Assembly (NCBI RefSeq): GCF_003323715.1
Contig: NZ_QOIN01000047.1
Location: 186,001 to 250,000 of the forward strand
Reading direction: 5' to 3'
DNA: 64,000 nucleotides
From: Streptomyces diacarni
Lineage (GTDB): Bacteria; Actinomycetota; Actinomycetes; Streptomycetales; Streptomycetaceae
In this document: positions 1-7,949 of the stretch, piece by piece
Layout of the letters: every line of letters begins with the position of its first letter
Position numbering within the stretch: position 1 is the stretch's first letter
Translations under genes and position numbers: made by a program
The notes under the pieces: generated by a model
Told to the model about the DNA's origin: nothing
What the model saw: the letters and a program-made list of their open reading frames with translations, nothing else
The model's database searches: none

Positions 1-1
1 C

Positions 2-565
2 GGGCAGCGGCAGCGCGTGGCCATCGCCCGCGCGCTGGCGCTGGAACCCGAGCTGATCGTGGCGGACGAGCCCACCAGCGCGCTGGACGTCTCCGTACGC
101 GCCCAGGTCCTCAACCTCCTGGTGGACCTGCGCGAAAGGCTCGGCCTGGGCATGGTCTTCATCTCGCACGACATCCAGACCGTGCGCTACCTCTCCGACC
201 GGCTGGCCGTGCTCTACCTGGGCCGGATCGTCGAGGAGGGCCCCTCGGCGGACGTCACCGCCTCCCCCGCCCACCCGTACACCGAAGCGCTGCTCTCGGC
301 GACCCCCAGCCTGCTGGAGACGACCGAGCGCGTCGTGCTGAGCGGACCCGTGCCGTCCGCCACGCACCCGCCGCGCGGCTGCCCCTTCAGCACCCGGTGC
401 TGGAAGGCGGACGACGCCTGCACGGCGGCCTTCCCCGCTCAGTCCCTCGGGCAGGCCGGACACCGGTGGCACTGCGTCCACCCGATGACCGGTGCGCCGG
501 ACGCGGCCACCGGTGAGGGACCCGCACCCGGTTCCACGACCACCCTGGCAAGGAGCAGCAAGTGA
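2..565 (+). CDS. ABC transporter ATP-binding protein, oligopeptide/dipeptide type (3' part)
   Basis: The 5' end lies outside the window; about 187 codons remain. What is visible begins inside the ABC signature (GQRQRV), followed by Walker B and D-loop (LIVADEPTSALD), the H-loop (FISHD) and the C-terminal extension typical of Opp/Dpp ATPases (HPYTEALL and the Cys pair in CPFSTRC). Such subunits sit on the inner membrane face and power uptake of peptides or small organic solutes. The TGA stop overlaps the GTG of the next gene (GTGA), so the two are probably translationally coupled and the transporter may import the substrate of the DapA-family enzyme. The substrate itself cannot be read from the sequence. 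Confidence 0.9.
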   Translation, partial: GQRQRVAIARALALEPELIVADEPTSALDVSVRAQVLNLLVDLRERLGLGMVFISHDIQTVRYLSDRLAVLYLGRIVEEGPSADVTASPAHPYTEALLSATPSLLETTERVVLSGPVPSATHPPRGCPFSTRCWKADDACTAAFPAQSLGQAGHRWHCVHPMTGAPDAATGEGPAPGSTTTLARSSK

Positions 566-1500
566 GCACCACCGCCTCTTCGTTCACCGGCGTCATCCCG
601 CCTGTCGTCACCCCGCTCACCGAACAGGGCGCGGTCGACACCGCCTCGCTGGAGCGCCTGGTGGGCCACCTGATCGAGGGCGGGGTGTCGGGGCTGTTCG
701 CGCTGGGCAGCTCCGGCGAGACCGCCTATCTGACCCACGAACAGCAGGAGACCGTGCTGGAGACGGTGATCGGCGCGGCGGCCGGGCAGGTGCCCGTGCT
801 GGCCGGAGCCATCGAGACCGCCACCCGGCGCGTCGTCGAGCGCGCCAGGGTCGCCGAGAAGGCGGGCGCGGCCGGGATCGTGGCCACCGCGCCCTTCTAC
901 ACCCGCACCCACGCCGGCGAACTCGCCCCGCACTTCCGCGCGGTGGCCTCCGCGATCGGGGTGCCGCTGTTCGCCTACGACGTCCCGGTGTGCGTGCACA
1001 CCAAGCTGGCGCCAGGCCTGCTGCTCCAACTGGCCGCCGAGGGCGTGCTGGCCGGCGTGAAGGACTCCAGCGGCGACGACGTCTCCTTCCGCAAGCTGCT
1101 GCTGGGCGCCCGCGCCCTGGGCGATCGGGGGGCCTTCTCCGTGCTGACCGGGCACGAGGTGGTCGTGGACGGCATGCTGCTGGCGGGCGCCGACGGCGTT
1201 GTGCCGGGCCTGGGCAACGTGGACCCGCGCGGTTACGTGCGGCTCTGCGAGGCGGCGCGGCGCGGGGACTGGGCGGGCGCGCGGGCCGAACAGGACCGGC
1301 TCGCGGCCCTGTTCGCGCTCGTCGACGCCGTCGAGCCGGGGACGGCCTCCGGCACCACCGGGGGGCTGGGCGGCTTCAAGACCGCGCTCGCGCTCCTCGG
1401 GCTGATCGACACGCCCGTCGTCAGCACCCCGATGCGCCCGCACACCCCCGCGGAGACCGCCCGCGTGCGCGCCCGCCTGGAGGAGGCAGGACTGCTGTGA
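562..1500 (+). CDS. Dihydrodipicolinate synthase / N-acetylneuraminate lyase family aldolase
   Basis: This 312-residue protein is a class I aldolase of the DapA/NanA family (TIM barrel, Schiff-base chemistry). The family fingerprint GSSGE lies at residues 49-53, the catalytic tyrosine is Tyr139 (YDVPV) and the Schiff-base lysine is Lys167 (GVKDSS). The length fits the family (about 290-310). The GTG start overlaps the previous stop, which fixes it. Because it is coupled to a solute ABC transporter and lies beside esterase and cupin genes, a catabolic aldolase role on an imported keto-acid is more likely than lysine biosynthesis; this is inference. The exact substrate is unknown. Confidence 0.88.
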   Translation: MSTTASSFTGVIPPVVTPLTEQGAVDTASLERLVGHLIEGGVSGLFALGSSGETAYLTHEQQETVLETVIGAAAGQVPVLAGAIETATRRVVERARVAEKAGAAGIVATAPFYTRTHAGELAPHFRAVASAIGVPLFAYDVPVCVHTKLAPGLLLQLAAEGVLAGVKDSSGDDVSFRKLLLGARALGDRGAFSVLTGHEVVVDGMLLAGADGVVPGLGNVDPRGYVRLCEAARRGDWAGARAEQDRLAALFALVDAVEPGTASGTTGGLGGFKTALALLGLIDTPVVSTPMRPHTPAETARVRARLEEAGLL

Positions 1501-1503
1501 CGG

Positions 1504-1566
1504 CCGGCCTGCCGTGACGGCCGCGCGGCGCACCGGGCAGCCGGCCTGCCATGACGGCCGCGCGGC
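1504..1566. repeat. Two 26-bp direct repeats between convergent genes
   Basis: The segments 1504-1529 and 1541-1566 are identical except for one base and are separated by 11 bases. Each holds the palindromic core GGCCGCGCGGC. They fill the gap between the stop of the aldolase gene and the stop of the facing esterase gene, so a role in transcription termination on either strand is possible but not shown. Confidence 0.7.
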
Positions 1567-1578
1567 AGCCGAGGTGCG

Positions 1579-2490
1579 TCAGGACACCGCGTCGCGGACG
1601 AAGCGCAGCGAGGCGCCGAACACGTCGGCCACCTCGTGCTCCTCGGCGCCGAACCAGCCGTGGTCGGCGCCGGGGACGAGGCGGAGGCGGGCGGAGCCGC
1701 CCGCCTGACGGAGCGCCGCCGCCAGGTCCTCGCTGTGCGAGGGGTCCACCATCGTGTCGGCCGCTCCGTGCACCAGGAAGAACGGCGGCGCCTGCGCGTG
1801 CACCTGCCGCAACGGGGACGCCTCCCGGGCGAGTGCGGGCACGTCGGCGGGGACACCGCCCAGCAGGCGGGCCTCGGGGGTGCCGGGGCCGGCCGGCGAG
1901 AAGCCGCCCCGCGGGGCGGTGAGATCGCTGGGCCCGTACCAGACGACGGCGCCCGCCAGGTGCGGCACGGGGGGCGTCGGCCCCGGCTCGGGGCGGGCCA
2001 GGGCCAGCAGGGAGGCGAGGTGGCCGCCCGCCGACTCGCCCCAGGCCACCGTGCGGCCGGTGTCGATTCCCAGTTCGGCCGCGCGCAGCGTCAGCCACCG
2101 CAGCGCCGCGCGCAGGTCCGTGAGCGGGGCGGGAAAGGGCGCCTCGCCGCTGAGCCGGTAGTCGACGCAGGCGACCGCGCATCCGGCCGCCGCGATCCGG
2201 GCGAACGGGCCGGGACGCCAGTCGCGGGTCCGCATCCCCAGATCGTCGCGCCGCCCCCGCATCCAGGCTCCCCCGTGCGCGTACAGCACCACGGGAGCGG
2301 GGTCCTTTCCGGACCCTGCGGCGGGCAGCCACAGGTCGAGCTCCAACGGGCGCACCCGCTCGGGCAGCGCGTAGGGCACGCCGCGCAGCATCCGCACGCC
2401 GTCGTCGAGGACGGCGGCGGGCGGCAGCGGGGCGACGTCCGGGTGCGGTGCCGGGATCGCCTTCAGCAAGGCGGGGTCGACGGGGTTCAC
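1579..2490 (-). CDS. Alpha/beta hydrolase, HSL-type esterase
   Basis: The predicted protein has 303 residues and the alpha/beta-hydrolase fold of the hormone-sensitive-lipase group: oxyanion-hole motif HGGAW at 72-76, nucleophile elbow GESAG with Ser153, probable acid Asp245 in HGAAD and His277 in GADHGW. It should hydrolyse small carboxylic esters in the cytoplasm; no signal peptide is seen. The GTG at 2490 is chosen because it forms a GTGA overlap with the upstream cupin stop and has GGAGG five bases in front; a GTG 12 bases further upstream lacks this support. It is the second gene of a two-gene operon with the cupin. Confidence 0.88.
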   Translation of the reverse strand: MNPVDPALLKAIPAPHPDVAPLPPAAVLDDGVRMLRGVPYALPERVRPLELDLWLPAAGSGKDPAPVVLYAHGGAWMRGRRDDLGMRTRDWRPGPFARIAAAGCAVACVDYRLSGEAPFPAPLTDLRAALRWLTLRAAELGIDTGRTVAWGESAGGHLASLLALARPEPGPTPPVPHLAGAVVWYGPSDLTAPRGGFSPAGPGTPEARLLGGVPADVPALAREASPLRQVHAQAPPFFLVHGAADTMVDPSHSEDLAAALRQAGGSARLRLVPGADHGWFGAEEHEVADVFGASLRFVRDAVS

Positions 2491-3044
2491 GTCGTCCTCC
2501 ACTGGTGGTCGGGCAGGAAGCGCACGTCGTACCGCTCGGGCACGGTGGCGAACGCGTGCGGCGCGGGAACGACCGGCTCGGGCGGCGCGCCGTGGCGCTC
2601 GGTGGGCGTCCCCATACTCTCGAAGAACCGCTCGAAGGTGCCGCCGGGGCCCGCCGCGACGCCGACGACCTGGCTGTGGTGCCGCTCCATGCGGTAGGCG
2701 TGCGGGCAGTTCTTCGGCACGAACCCGAAGTCCCCGGGGGTGAGCAGCCGTTCCTGCTGCTCACCTGCGGTGTCCTCGACGAACAGGCGGACCGCGCCCT
2801 GGGTGACGTAGAAGACCTCGTAGGTGTCCGCGTGGACGTGGGCGGGGATGAGATCGCCCTTGGGCCCCTCGACGGTGAAGAAGTTGAAGAGGTTCTCGGT
2901 CTGCTCGCCGCCCGCGTAGACGGTGATCAGGTCGCCGAAGAGGTGGGCGCGGTCGCCCTCGCCCTTCTCGACGACGTACGGCGTGCCCGGTTCGGCGGGG
3001 ATGCGGGAGGTACCGCGGTAGCGGGTGGCGTACTCGATGGTCAT
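2487..3044 (-). CDS. Cupin-domain protein, quercetin 2,3-dioxygenase-like
   Basis: The 185-residue protein carries both cupin motifs: HVH-x4-E (His69, His71, Glu76) and a second-motif region GDFGFVPKNCPH with His115, giving the usual three-His-one-Glu metal site. Relatives include quercetinase-like metal dioxygenases, although many single cupins have other roles. The ATG at 3044 is preceded by GGGAGAT, whereas the longer reading from 3113 has no ribosome site and would run over the operator palindrome. It overlaps the esterase start by four bases. With the esterase and the nearby aldolase and transporter it suggests breakdown of an aromatic or ester-containing compound; that is inference. Confidence 0.82.
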   Translation of the reverse strand: MTIEYATRYRGTSRIPAEPGTPYVVEKGEGDRAHLFGDLITVYAGGEQTENLFNFFTVEGPKGDLIPAHVHADTYEVFYVTQGAVRLFVEDTAGEQQERLLTPGDFGFVPKNCPHAYRMERHHSQVVGVAAGPGGTFERFFESMGTPTERHGAPPEPVVPAPHAFATVPERYDVRFLPDHQWRTT

Positions 3045-3086
3045 GGGATCTCCCTGGGGGGTGGCGGTGTGCGGCGCGCGGACCAG

Positions 3087-3109
3087 ATGTGTCAGGCAGC
3101 CTGACACAT
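3087..3109. promoter_or_regulatory. Perfect 11-bp inverted repeat, likely operator
   Basis: ATGTGTCAGGC at 3087-3097 is repeated in inverted form at 3099-3109 around a single central base. It lies 43 bases upstream of the cupin start and 75 bases upstream of the divergent MFS start, the natural place for a dimeric GntR-, TetR- or MarR-type regulator. No regulator gene is present immediately inside the window on this side, so the protein may be encoded left of base 1. Confidence 0.7.
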
Positions 3110-3183
3110 GCACCCTGGCACAACCTTTCAGCCCCCGGCAAAACGCCCTCCCCTCCCGCCTCCGGCCGCCCTACCGTGCGACC

Positions 3184-4524
3184 ATGCCGCCCGCCGAAGC
3201 CGGCAACCGCCGCCCCCACCCCTTACGCCACCGCGACTTCCGCCTCCTGTTCACCGGGCGCGCCCTCTCCCTGCTGGGTGACGCCGTCATCCCCACCGCA
3301 CTCAGCCTCGCCGTGCTGCGGGCCACCGGATCCACCGCGGCCCTCGCCCTCGTCCTGGGCTGCGCCATGCTGCCCAAACTGCTGCTGCTGCCCGTCGGCG
3401 GCGTCCTCGCCGACCGCTTCCGCGCCCGCACCGTCGCCCTGACGACCGACCTCGTACGGTGCGCCTCACAACTCCTCGTCGGCCTGCAACTACTCGGCGG
3501 CGACCCCTCGCTGGCAGTACTCGCCACCGCCGAAGCAGTCGGCGGCGCCGCCTCCGCCTTCGCCATGCCCTGCCTGTACCCGCTGGTCACCGGCACCGTC
3601 GAGGCGGCGGACCGGCAGCGGGCCAACGCACTGGTCGCCACCGCCGAGAGCGCCGGCAGACTCGGCGGCCCCGCCCTCGCCGGACTCCTCGTCCTGACCG
3701 TGGGCCCCGGCTGGGCGTTCCTCCTGGACGCGGCCACCTTCGCCCTCAGCGCCTGCCTCCTGACGCTGCTGCGGGTCACCCACATACCACTGGCGGCCCG
3801 CTCGTTCCGGGCCGACCTCGCCGAAGGCTGGACACAGGTGATCAGCCGCGCCTGGTACTGGCCCAGCCTGCTGGCCCACGCGGTCCACAACGTCGCCATC
3901 TCCCTGCTGCTCGTCCTCGGCCCCGCCGTGGCCGTGGAACAACTCGGCGGGGAAGGCGTGTGGGTCGCGGTCGTCCAGGCCGGCGGCGTGGGCCTGCTGG
4001 TCGGCAACGCGCTCTCCTCCCGCGTCTACCCGCGCCGCCCCGTCCTCACCGTCAACCTGCTCGGCCTGCTCTTCTGCCTCCCCCTCGCCCTGTTCGCCGC
4101 CGCCGCGCCAGCGCCGTGGACCATCACCTCGTACGGCGTGGCCATGGCAGGGCTCGGCTACCTCAACCCGACCTGGCAGACGACGGTGCAAAACGCCATC
4201 CCGCCGACCGCGCTCGCCCGCGTCACCTCCTACGACTGGCTGCTCTCCCTCGCCGCCATGCCCGTCGGCTACGCCCTCGGCCCCTGGGCCGCCTCCCAGT
4301 GGGGCACCGCCGTGCCGCTGACGGCCGCCGCCGTGCTGGCCTCGGCCGGAGCGGTCACGGCCGCGGTCCCGGCCGTACGACGCTTCACCTCCGACGGGCC
4401 GCGCCCGGCGGGCGGCGCGGACGTCGCGGACGTCGCGGACGTCGCGCCGGGGGCCTCGTCGTCGGACCCGGGCCCGGGCCCGCAGGCGGCGGACGGCCCG
4501 CCCGCCGGTGCCACGCCCGGGTGA
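3184..4524 (+). CDS. MFS transporter (exporter-like)
   Basis: A 446-residue major-facilitator protein of the MFS_3/enterobactin-exporter-like type, with about ten to twelve hydrophobic segments. The N terminus reads LRHRDFRLLFTGRALSLLGD, the usual opening of this group, and the loop between helices 2 and 3 has GGVLADRFRART, the conserved MFS motif. The last 45 residues are a Pro/Gly/Asp-rich tail holding a short in-frame DVADVADVA repeat. The ATG at 3184 has no clear ribosome site, so a leaderless message is possible. It is divergent from the cupin-esterase pair across the palindromic operator and may be co-regulated with it. Substrate unknown. Confidence 0.85.
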   Translation: MPPAEAGNRRPHPLRHRDFRLLFTGRALSLLGDAVIPTALSLAVLRATGSTAALALVLGCAMLPKLLLLPVGGVLADRFRARTVALTTDLVRCASQLLVGLQLLGGDPSLAVLATAEAVGGAASAFAMPCLYPLVTGTVEAADRQRANALVATAESAGRLGGPALAGLLVLTVGPGWAFLLDAATFALSACLLTLLRVTHIPLAARSFRADLAEGWTQVISRAWYWPSLLAHAVHNVAISLLLVLGPAVAVEQLGGEGVWVAVVQAGGVGLLVGNALSSRVYPRRPVLTVNLLGLLFCLPLALFAAAAPAPWTITSYGVAMAGLGYLNPTWQTTVQNAIPPTALARVTSYDWLLSLAAMPVGYALGPWAASQWGTAVPLTAAAVLASAGAVTAAVPAVRRFTSDGPRPAGGADVADVADVAPGASSSDPGPGPQAADGPPAGATPG

Positions 4525-4770
4525 CGGCCACGGCATCCGGGACGCGAAGGCAGGACGGTCGGCAGCCGGCGGGAGGGAGACGCTTGACAGCCGACGGGGA
4601 CGGTCGGCACCCGGAGGGAGGGGGCGCTCAGCGCACCGGAGGGAGGGCCGGGAGAGGCCCGGAGGCAGGGCTGAGGAGACCGGGCGGGAAGGGCCGAGGG
4701 GCGCTGGGAGGACGGGCCGGAGGGAGGGGGACCACGGCGGGCGGGAGGCGCGCACCGTATCGTGCGCCGG
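4525..4770 (+). other. Purine-rich intergenic stretch with G-quadruplex-type motif
   Basis: No gene is seen here. The plus strand is G-rich with repeated GGAGGGAG blocks; between 4691 and 4716 four G-runs are separated by loops of four, four and five bases, which satisfies the usual quadruplex pattern. A TTGACA hexamer at 4584 has no matching -10 box. Confidence 0.5.
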
Positions 4771-6036
4771 ATGGGACGCATGGCGAACGTACGGACCACC
4801 GCCGCGACGGCCCTCGTCGTGGCACTCGCCACGGCGGGCTGCGCGAGCGAGGACGGCGGCACCTCGGCGGGCAACGCCGCCAAGCCCTCGGGCCGGGACG
4901 GAGTGCGCTTCGAGACCGACCACCCCCGCGCCCGCGCGGACCAGCCCACTTCCGTGCGGCTGGAAGGGCTCACGCCCCGCACCCGGGTCTCCGTCCGGGC
5001 GCAGGCCAAGGACCAGCGTGACGGGACATGGGCGGCCACGGTCACACGTACCGCCGACAGCGAGGGGACCGTCGACCTCGGGCGCGACGGCACCGGGCGG
5101 CTGCTGTCCGGCATGCTGCCCGCGGGCGGGCGTACGGCGAAGATGACCGGCAGCGGCAAGGCCTTCTCCTACCATCCAGGCCCGCCCGCCGAGCAGCGCG
5201 CCTACACCGTACGGTTCACCGCGACCGCGACCACGGGCGAGCACAAGGGGCAGCGCGTGGCCCGCCGCGACCTGGTGCGGCAGTGGCTGACCGAGGGCAC
5301 CACCCACCGCAAGCTGACCGTCGACGAGAACAAGGTCGACGGGGACTTGTACCTGCCGCCCAAGGGCGGGGCCCGCCAGGCGCCCGTCCTCGTCTTCGGC
5401 GGCTCCGAGGGCGGCAACGCGGGCACCTACACCGCCGCGCTGCTCGCCTCGCACGGGCACCCGGCGATGTCGGTGTGCTACTTCCGCTGCGGAAAGGGCT
5501 CGGACCGCCCGAACGGCATCGACGACATCGACCTCGACTACTTCACCCGCGCCGGCGAGCTGCTGCGCAAGCAGGACGGGGCCGACCCCGACCGGCTGGC
5601 CGTCATGGGCAACTCGCGCGGCAGCGAGGCGGCGCAGCTGCTCGGCCAGCGGCGCCCCGAGGTCTTCCACGACGTCATCGCGTACGCGCCCTCGTCCAAG
5701 GTCAACGGCCCGTACCTGACCGGCACCACCGCCTGGACCGACCACGGCGAGGCGATCCCCACCGGGCCCATCCCCCTCGACCACGTGCGCGGCAGCGTGC
5801 TCGCCGTCGCCGGCGGCAACGACAAGATGTGGGGCTCGCAGGCCGCCGCGGGCCGCATGGCGGGACAGGGTGCGAAGAAGCTCGTCTATCCGGACGCGGG
5901 ACACCACGTCAACTGGTTCCCCTACGCCCAGCCGGGCCAGGAGGGCGGCGCGGACGGTGCGGTCACCCGCACCTCCGAGGCCGACCAGCGGGCCCGCGCC
6001 GACTCGTGGCCGAAGGTGGTGAAGCTGCTGAACTGA
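4771..6036 (+). CDS. Lipoprotein with BAAT-type acyltransferase/thioesterase fold
   Basis: The protein (about 421 residues) starts with a lipoprotein-like signal peptide ending ATAGC, then an N-terminal beta domain like the bile-acid-CoA:amino-acid N-acyltransferase (BAAT)/acyl-CoA thioesterase N domain (roughly 40-190), then an alpha/beta-hydrolase BAAT-C domain: nucleophile elbow GNSRGSE, an Asp in GGNDKMW and His in DAGHHVNW. Family members transfer or hydrolyse acyl thioesters, normally inside the cell; here the signal suggests an outer-face lipoprotein. Starts at GTG 4762, ATG 4771 or ATG 4780 are possible; 4771 follows a TATCGT -10-like box by six bases. No operon partner. Confidence 0.75.
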   Translation: MGRMANVRTTAATALVVALATAGCASEDGGTSAGNAAKPSGRDGVRFETDHPRARADQPTSVRLEGLTPRTRVSVRAQAKDQRDGTWAATVTRTADSEGTVDLGRDGTGRLLSGMLPAGGRTAKMTGSGKAFSYHPGPPAEQRAYTVRFTATATTGEHKGQRVARRDLVRQWLTEGTTHRKLTVDENKVDGDLYLPPKGGARQAPVLVFGGSEGGNAGTYTAALLASHGHPAMSVCYFRCGKGSDRPNGIDDIDLDYFTRAGELLRKQDGADPDRLAVMGNSRGSEAAQLLGQRRPEVFHDVIAYAPSSKVNGPYLTGTTAWTDHGEAIPTGPIPLDHVRGSVLAVAGGNDKMWGSQAAAGRMAGQGAKKLVYPDAGHHVNWFPYAQPGQEGGADGAVTRTSEADQRARADSWPKVVKLLN

Positions 6037-6051
6037 GGCGCGCCTTCCCCC

Positions 6052-6093
6052 GGCGCCTTCGAGGCGCCTTCGAGGCGCCTTCGAGGCGCCTTC
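6052..6093. repeat. 11-bp tandem repeat, nearly four copies
   Basis: The unit GGCGCCTTCGA is repeated in perfect register three times, with a fourth copy of nine bases. It fills the 57-base gap between two convergent stops, and the contained GGCGCC palindromes allow alternative hairpins, so it may work as a bidirectional terminator. Confidence 0.8.
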
Positions 6094-7401
6094 TCAGCTC
6101 TTGGCGGCCAGCGTGACGACGGTGACATCCGATTCCGCGCCCACGCGGACGGGCGGGCCCCAGGCGCCGGCGCCGCGGGTGACGTACAGCTGGGTGTCGC
6201 CGTAGCGATCCAGCCCGGCGACGGTCGGGTTGGCGAGGGCGGCGAGATAGGGGCCGGGCCACAGCTGTCCGCCGTGGGTGTGGCCCGAGAGCTGGAGATC
6301 GACGTGGTGGTCGGCGGCCTCGTGCACCATGACCGGCTGGTGCGCCATCAGCACGACGGCGCGTGAGGTGTCGCGGTCGCCGAGCGCCTTGTCGTAGTCG
6401 GGGCCTTCGCCCTGCGCCTCGCCCTGGATGTCGTTGACGCCCGCCAGGTCGAATCCGGGCAGCTCGCGGCGGGCGTTCTCCAGCGGATGGACGTTCAGCT
6501 CGCGCAGGTGATCGACCCAGGCGTGGGCGTCCCCGAAGTACTCGTGGTTGCCCGTCACGAAGTACGAGCCGTGGCGGGAACGCAACGCGCGCAGCGGCTC
6601 GGCGGCGGGACCCAGGTCGCCGACGGTGCCGTCGACCAGGTCGCCGACGATGGTCACCAGGTCCGGCTGCGTGCGGTTGATCGTGTCCACGATCCGCTGC
6701 GTGTGCGCCCGGCCCAGGATGGGCCCCAGGTGGATGTCGCTGACGACCGCGATCCGGAACCCGGACGCTCTTTCGCCCAGCTTGGCCAGCGGAATGGTCA
6801 GATGCTTGAGCGTCGGCCCGTTCAGCACGCCGTAGGCCCCGGCCGCGGTGGTACCGAGCCCGGCCGCCCCGGCGGTGAGCGCGAGAGTCCGCGCCAGGAA
6901 GACCCGCCGGGTGGGTACGGGAGCGGAGAGCGGAACGGTGAGGGAACCGGCGGTGCCGCCGGTTGCGGGGGCGGGGTCGGGGCCCGCGGGGTCGGGGCCC
7001 GCGGGTGCGGACTCCGACGGCGCCGGCTCCGGGGCGGGTGCCGGCTCGGGACCGCCGGTACGGGGGGCGGTGGCCCGCGCCCGCCCCCACGGCGTACGCC
7101 TGAGTACGTACCGCACCAACTCGGCGGCGAGCAGCGCCAGCATCAGGTACAGCAGGCAGGCCAGCCACAGGTAGCCGGGCCAGGCGAGGATCTGTTCGAG
7201 CAGAAAGGGGGCTCCGGCCTGGCCGGAGACCAGAGCACCGATCGTGGTCAGCGGCAGCAGTACCGCCAGCACCGTCCCGGTACGCCGCCACCAGCCGCCG
7301 GGCGCCGTCACGTCGCGGACGAAACGCCGCCACAGGTAGAGGTGGGCGCCCACGAGCGCGCACAGCACGACGAGCCCCACCAGTACGAACACAGCCGCCA
7401 T
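6094..7401 (-). CDS. Membrane-anchored metallophosphoesterase (calcineurin-like)
   Basis: The 435-residue protein has about four N-terminal membrane helices (residues 1-20, 42-60, 66-100, and a further short one near 168-190 that resembles a Tat/anchor segment), a Pro/Ala linker at 105-160, then a cytoplasmic or outer metallophosphatase domain. Metal-site motifs are present in order: SDIHLG (221-226), GDLVDG (253-258), GNHEYFG (284-290), AHQP and SGHTHGGQLWP. This is the YkuE/YaeI-like branch, which acts on phosphoesters such as lipid pyrophosphate or nucleotide sugars; the actual substrate is not known. It is convergent with the BAAT-like gene. Confidence 0.88.
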   Translation of the reverse strand: MAAVFVLVGLVVLCALVGAHLYLWRRFVRDVTAPGGWWRRTGTVLAVLLPLTTIGALVSGQAGAPFLLEQILAWPGYLWLACLLYLMLALLAAELVRYVLRRTPWGRARATAPRTGGPEPAPAPEPAPSESAPAGPDPAGPDPAPATGGTAGSLTVPLSAPVPTRRVFLARTLALTAGAAGLGTTAAGAYGVLNGPTLKHLTIPLAKLGERASGFRIAVVSDIHLGPILGRAHTQRIVDTINRTQPDLVTIVGDLVDGTVGDLGPAAEPLRALRSRHGSYFVTGNHEYFGDAHAWVDHLRELNVHPLENARRELPGFDLAGVNDIQGEAQGEGPDYDKALGDRDTSRAVVLMAHQPVMVHEAADHHVDLQLSGHTHGGQLWPGPYLAALANPTVAGLDRYGDTQLYVTRGAGAWGPPVRVGAESDVTVVTLAAKS

Positions 7402-7657
7402 GGCTGTTCCTCCCCCTCGCTCTCGGGCCTGCCCGCCCCCGTCAGCTACGCCGGGCCGCCCTCAAGCCTCTCGGACCGATCGCCGTTCCAGCGGGTGATC
7501 GCCGGCAGCAGGTGGGTCCAAGGTAGCCGGTCGACCCCCGCCACCCCCGAACGCCTGTCCGCTGCCCGCCGGACGGTGTGGGACCCCTGGCGGCGAACCA
7601 CAGGGAGGCGAGTGCGTACGGTGGTGCCGCAAGCCCCTGAACGAAAAGGAACAATCC

Positions 7658-7891
7658 ATGAAGATCGGACGCCTGGTTTCCTGGTTCCTGTTCGCCTTCG
7701 GCGTCTGGTCTTGGGTGGTGTGGGTCACCTTCGCGAAGAATTTGTTCAAGGACGCCAGCGGCCTGGCTTTCGACAACGGGGATCCGACCGGCTATTTCTG
7801 GGTTCACCTGACACTCGCCATCGTCTCCTTCCTGCTGGGCACGGCGATCGGCGTGCTCGGCTTCCGAGGCATCCGCGCGAATCGCCGCTGA
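7658..7891 (+). CDS. SCO4848-type small membrane protein
   Basis: A 77-residue protein with two hydrophobic helices (about 7-28 and 48-70) around a short polar loop containing FDNGDPTGYFW; the C terminus is basic (RGIRANRR). I recognise it as the small membrane protein family named after S. coelicolor SCO4848, conserved in Streptomyces and of unknown function. AAGGA stands eight bases before the ATG. In S. coelicolor it sits near the DD-carboxypeptidase gene, whereas here an accessory patch separates them. Confidence 0.82.
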   Translation: MKIGRLVSWFLFAFGVWSWVVWVTFAKNLFKDASGLAFDNGDPTGYFWVHLTLAIVSFLLGTAIGVLGFRGIRANRR

Positions 7892-7899
7892 CTGCAAAG

Positions 7900-7939
7900 A
7901 GCCCCACCCATGCGCCCGGGGGGCCGCGGGAATGGGGCT
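7900..7939. terminator. Bidirectional hairpin between convergent genes
   Basis: AGCCCCA at 7900-7906 pairs with TGGGGCT at 7933-7939, with further C/G-rich pairing inside. It lies eight bases after the stop of the small membrane protein and ten bases after the stop of the facing gene, as expected for a shared terminator. Confidence 0.55.
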
Positions 7940-7949
7940 ATTCGCCGAG

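Noticed and set aside
439..1533. 364-codon minus-strand frame opposite the aldolase
   Set aside because: Shadow of the DapA-family gene, whose catalytic residues are all present on the plus strand.
4584..4612. TTGACA -35 box upstream of the BAAT-like gene
   Set aside because: No -10-like hexamer at 16-19 bases distance; the sequence there is CACCCG.
3490..5907. 805-codon minus-strand open frame
   Set aside because: It lies opposite the MFS and BAAT-like genes, has no family signature, and its amino-acid composition (Gly/Arg/Ala/Val) is the expected antisense of GC-rich codons.
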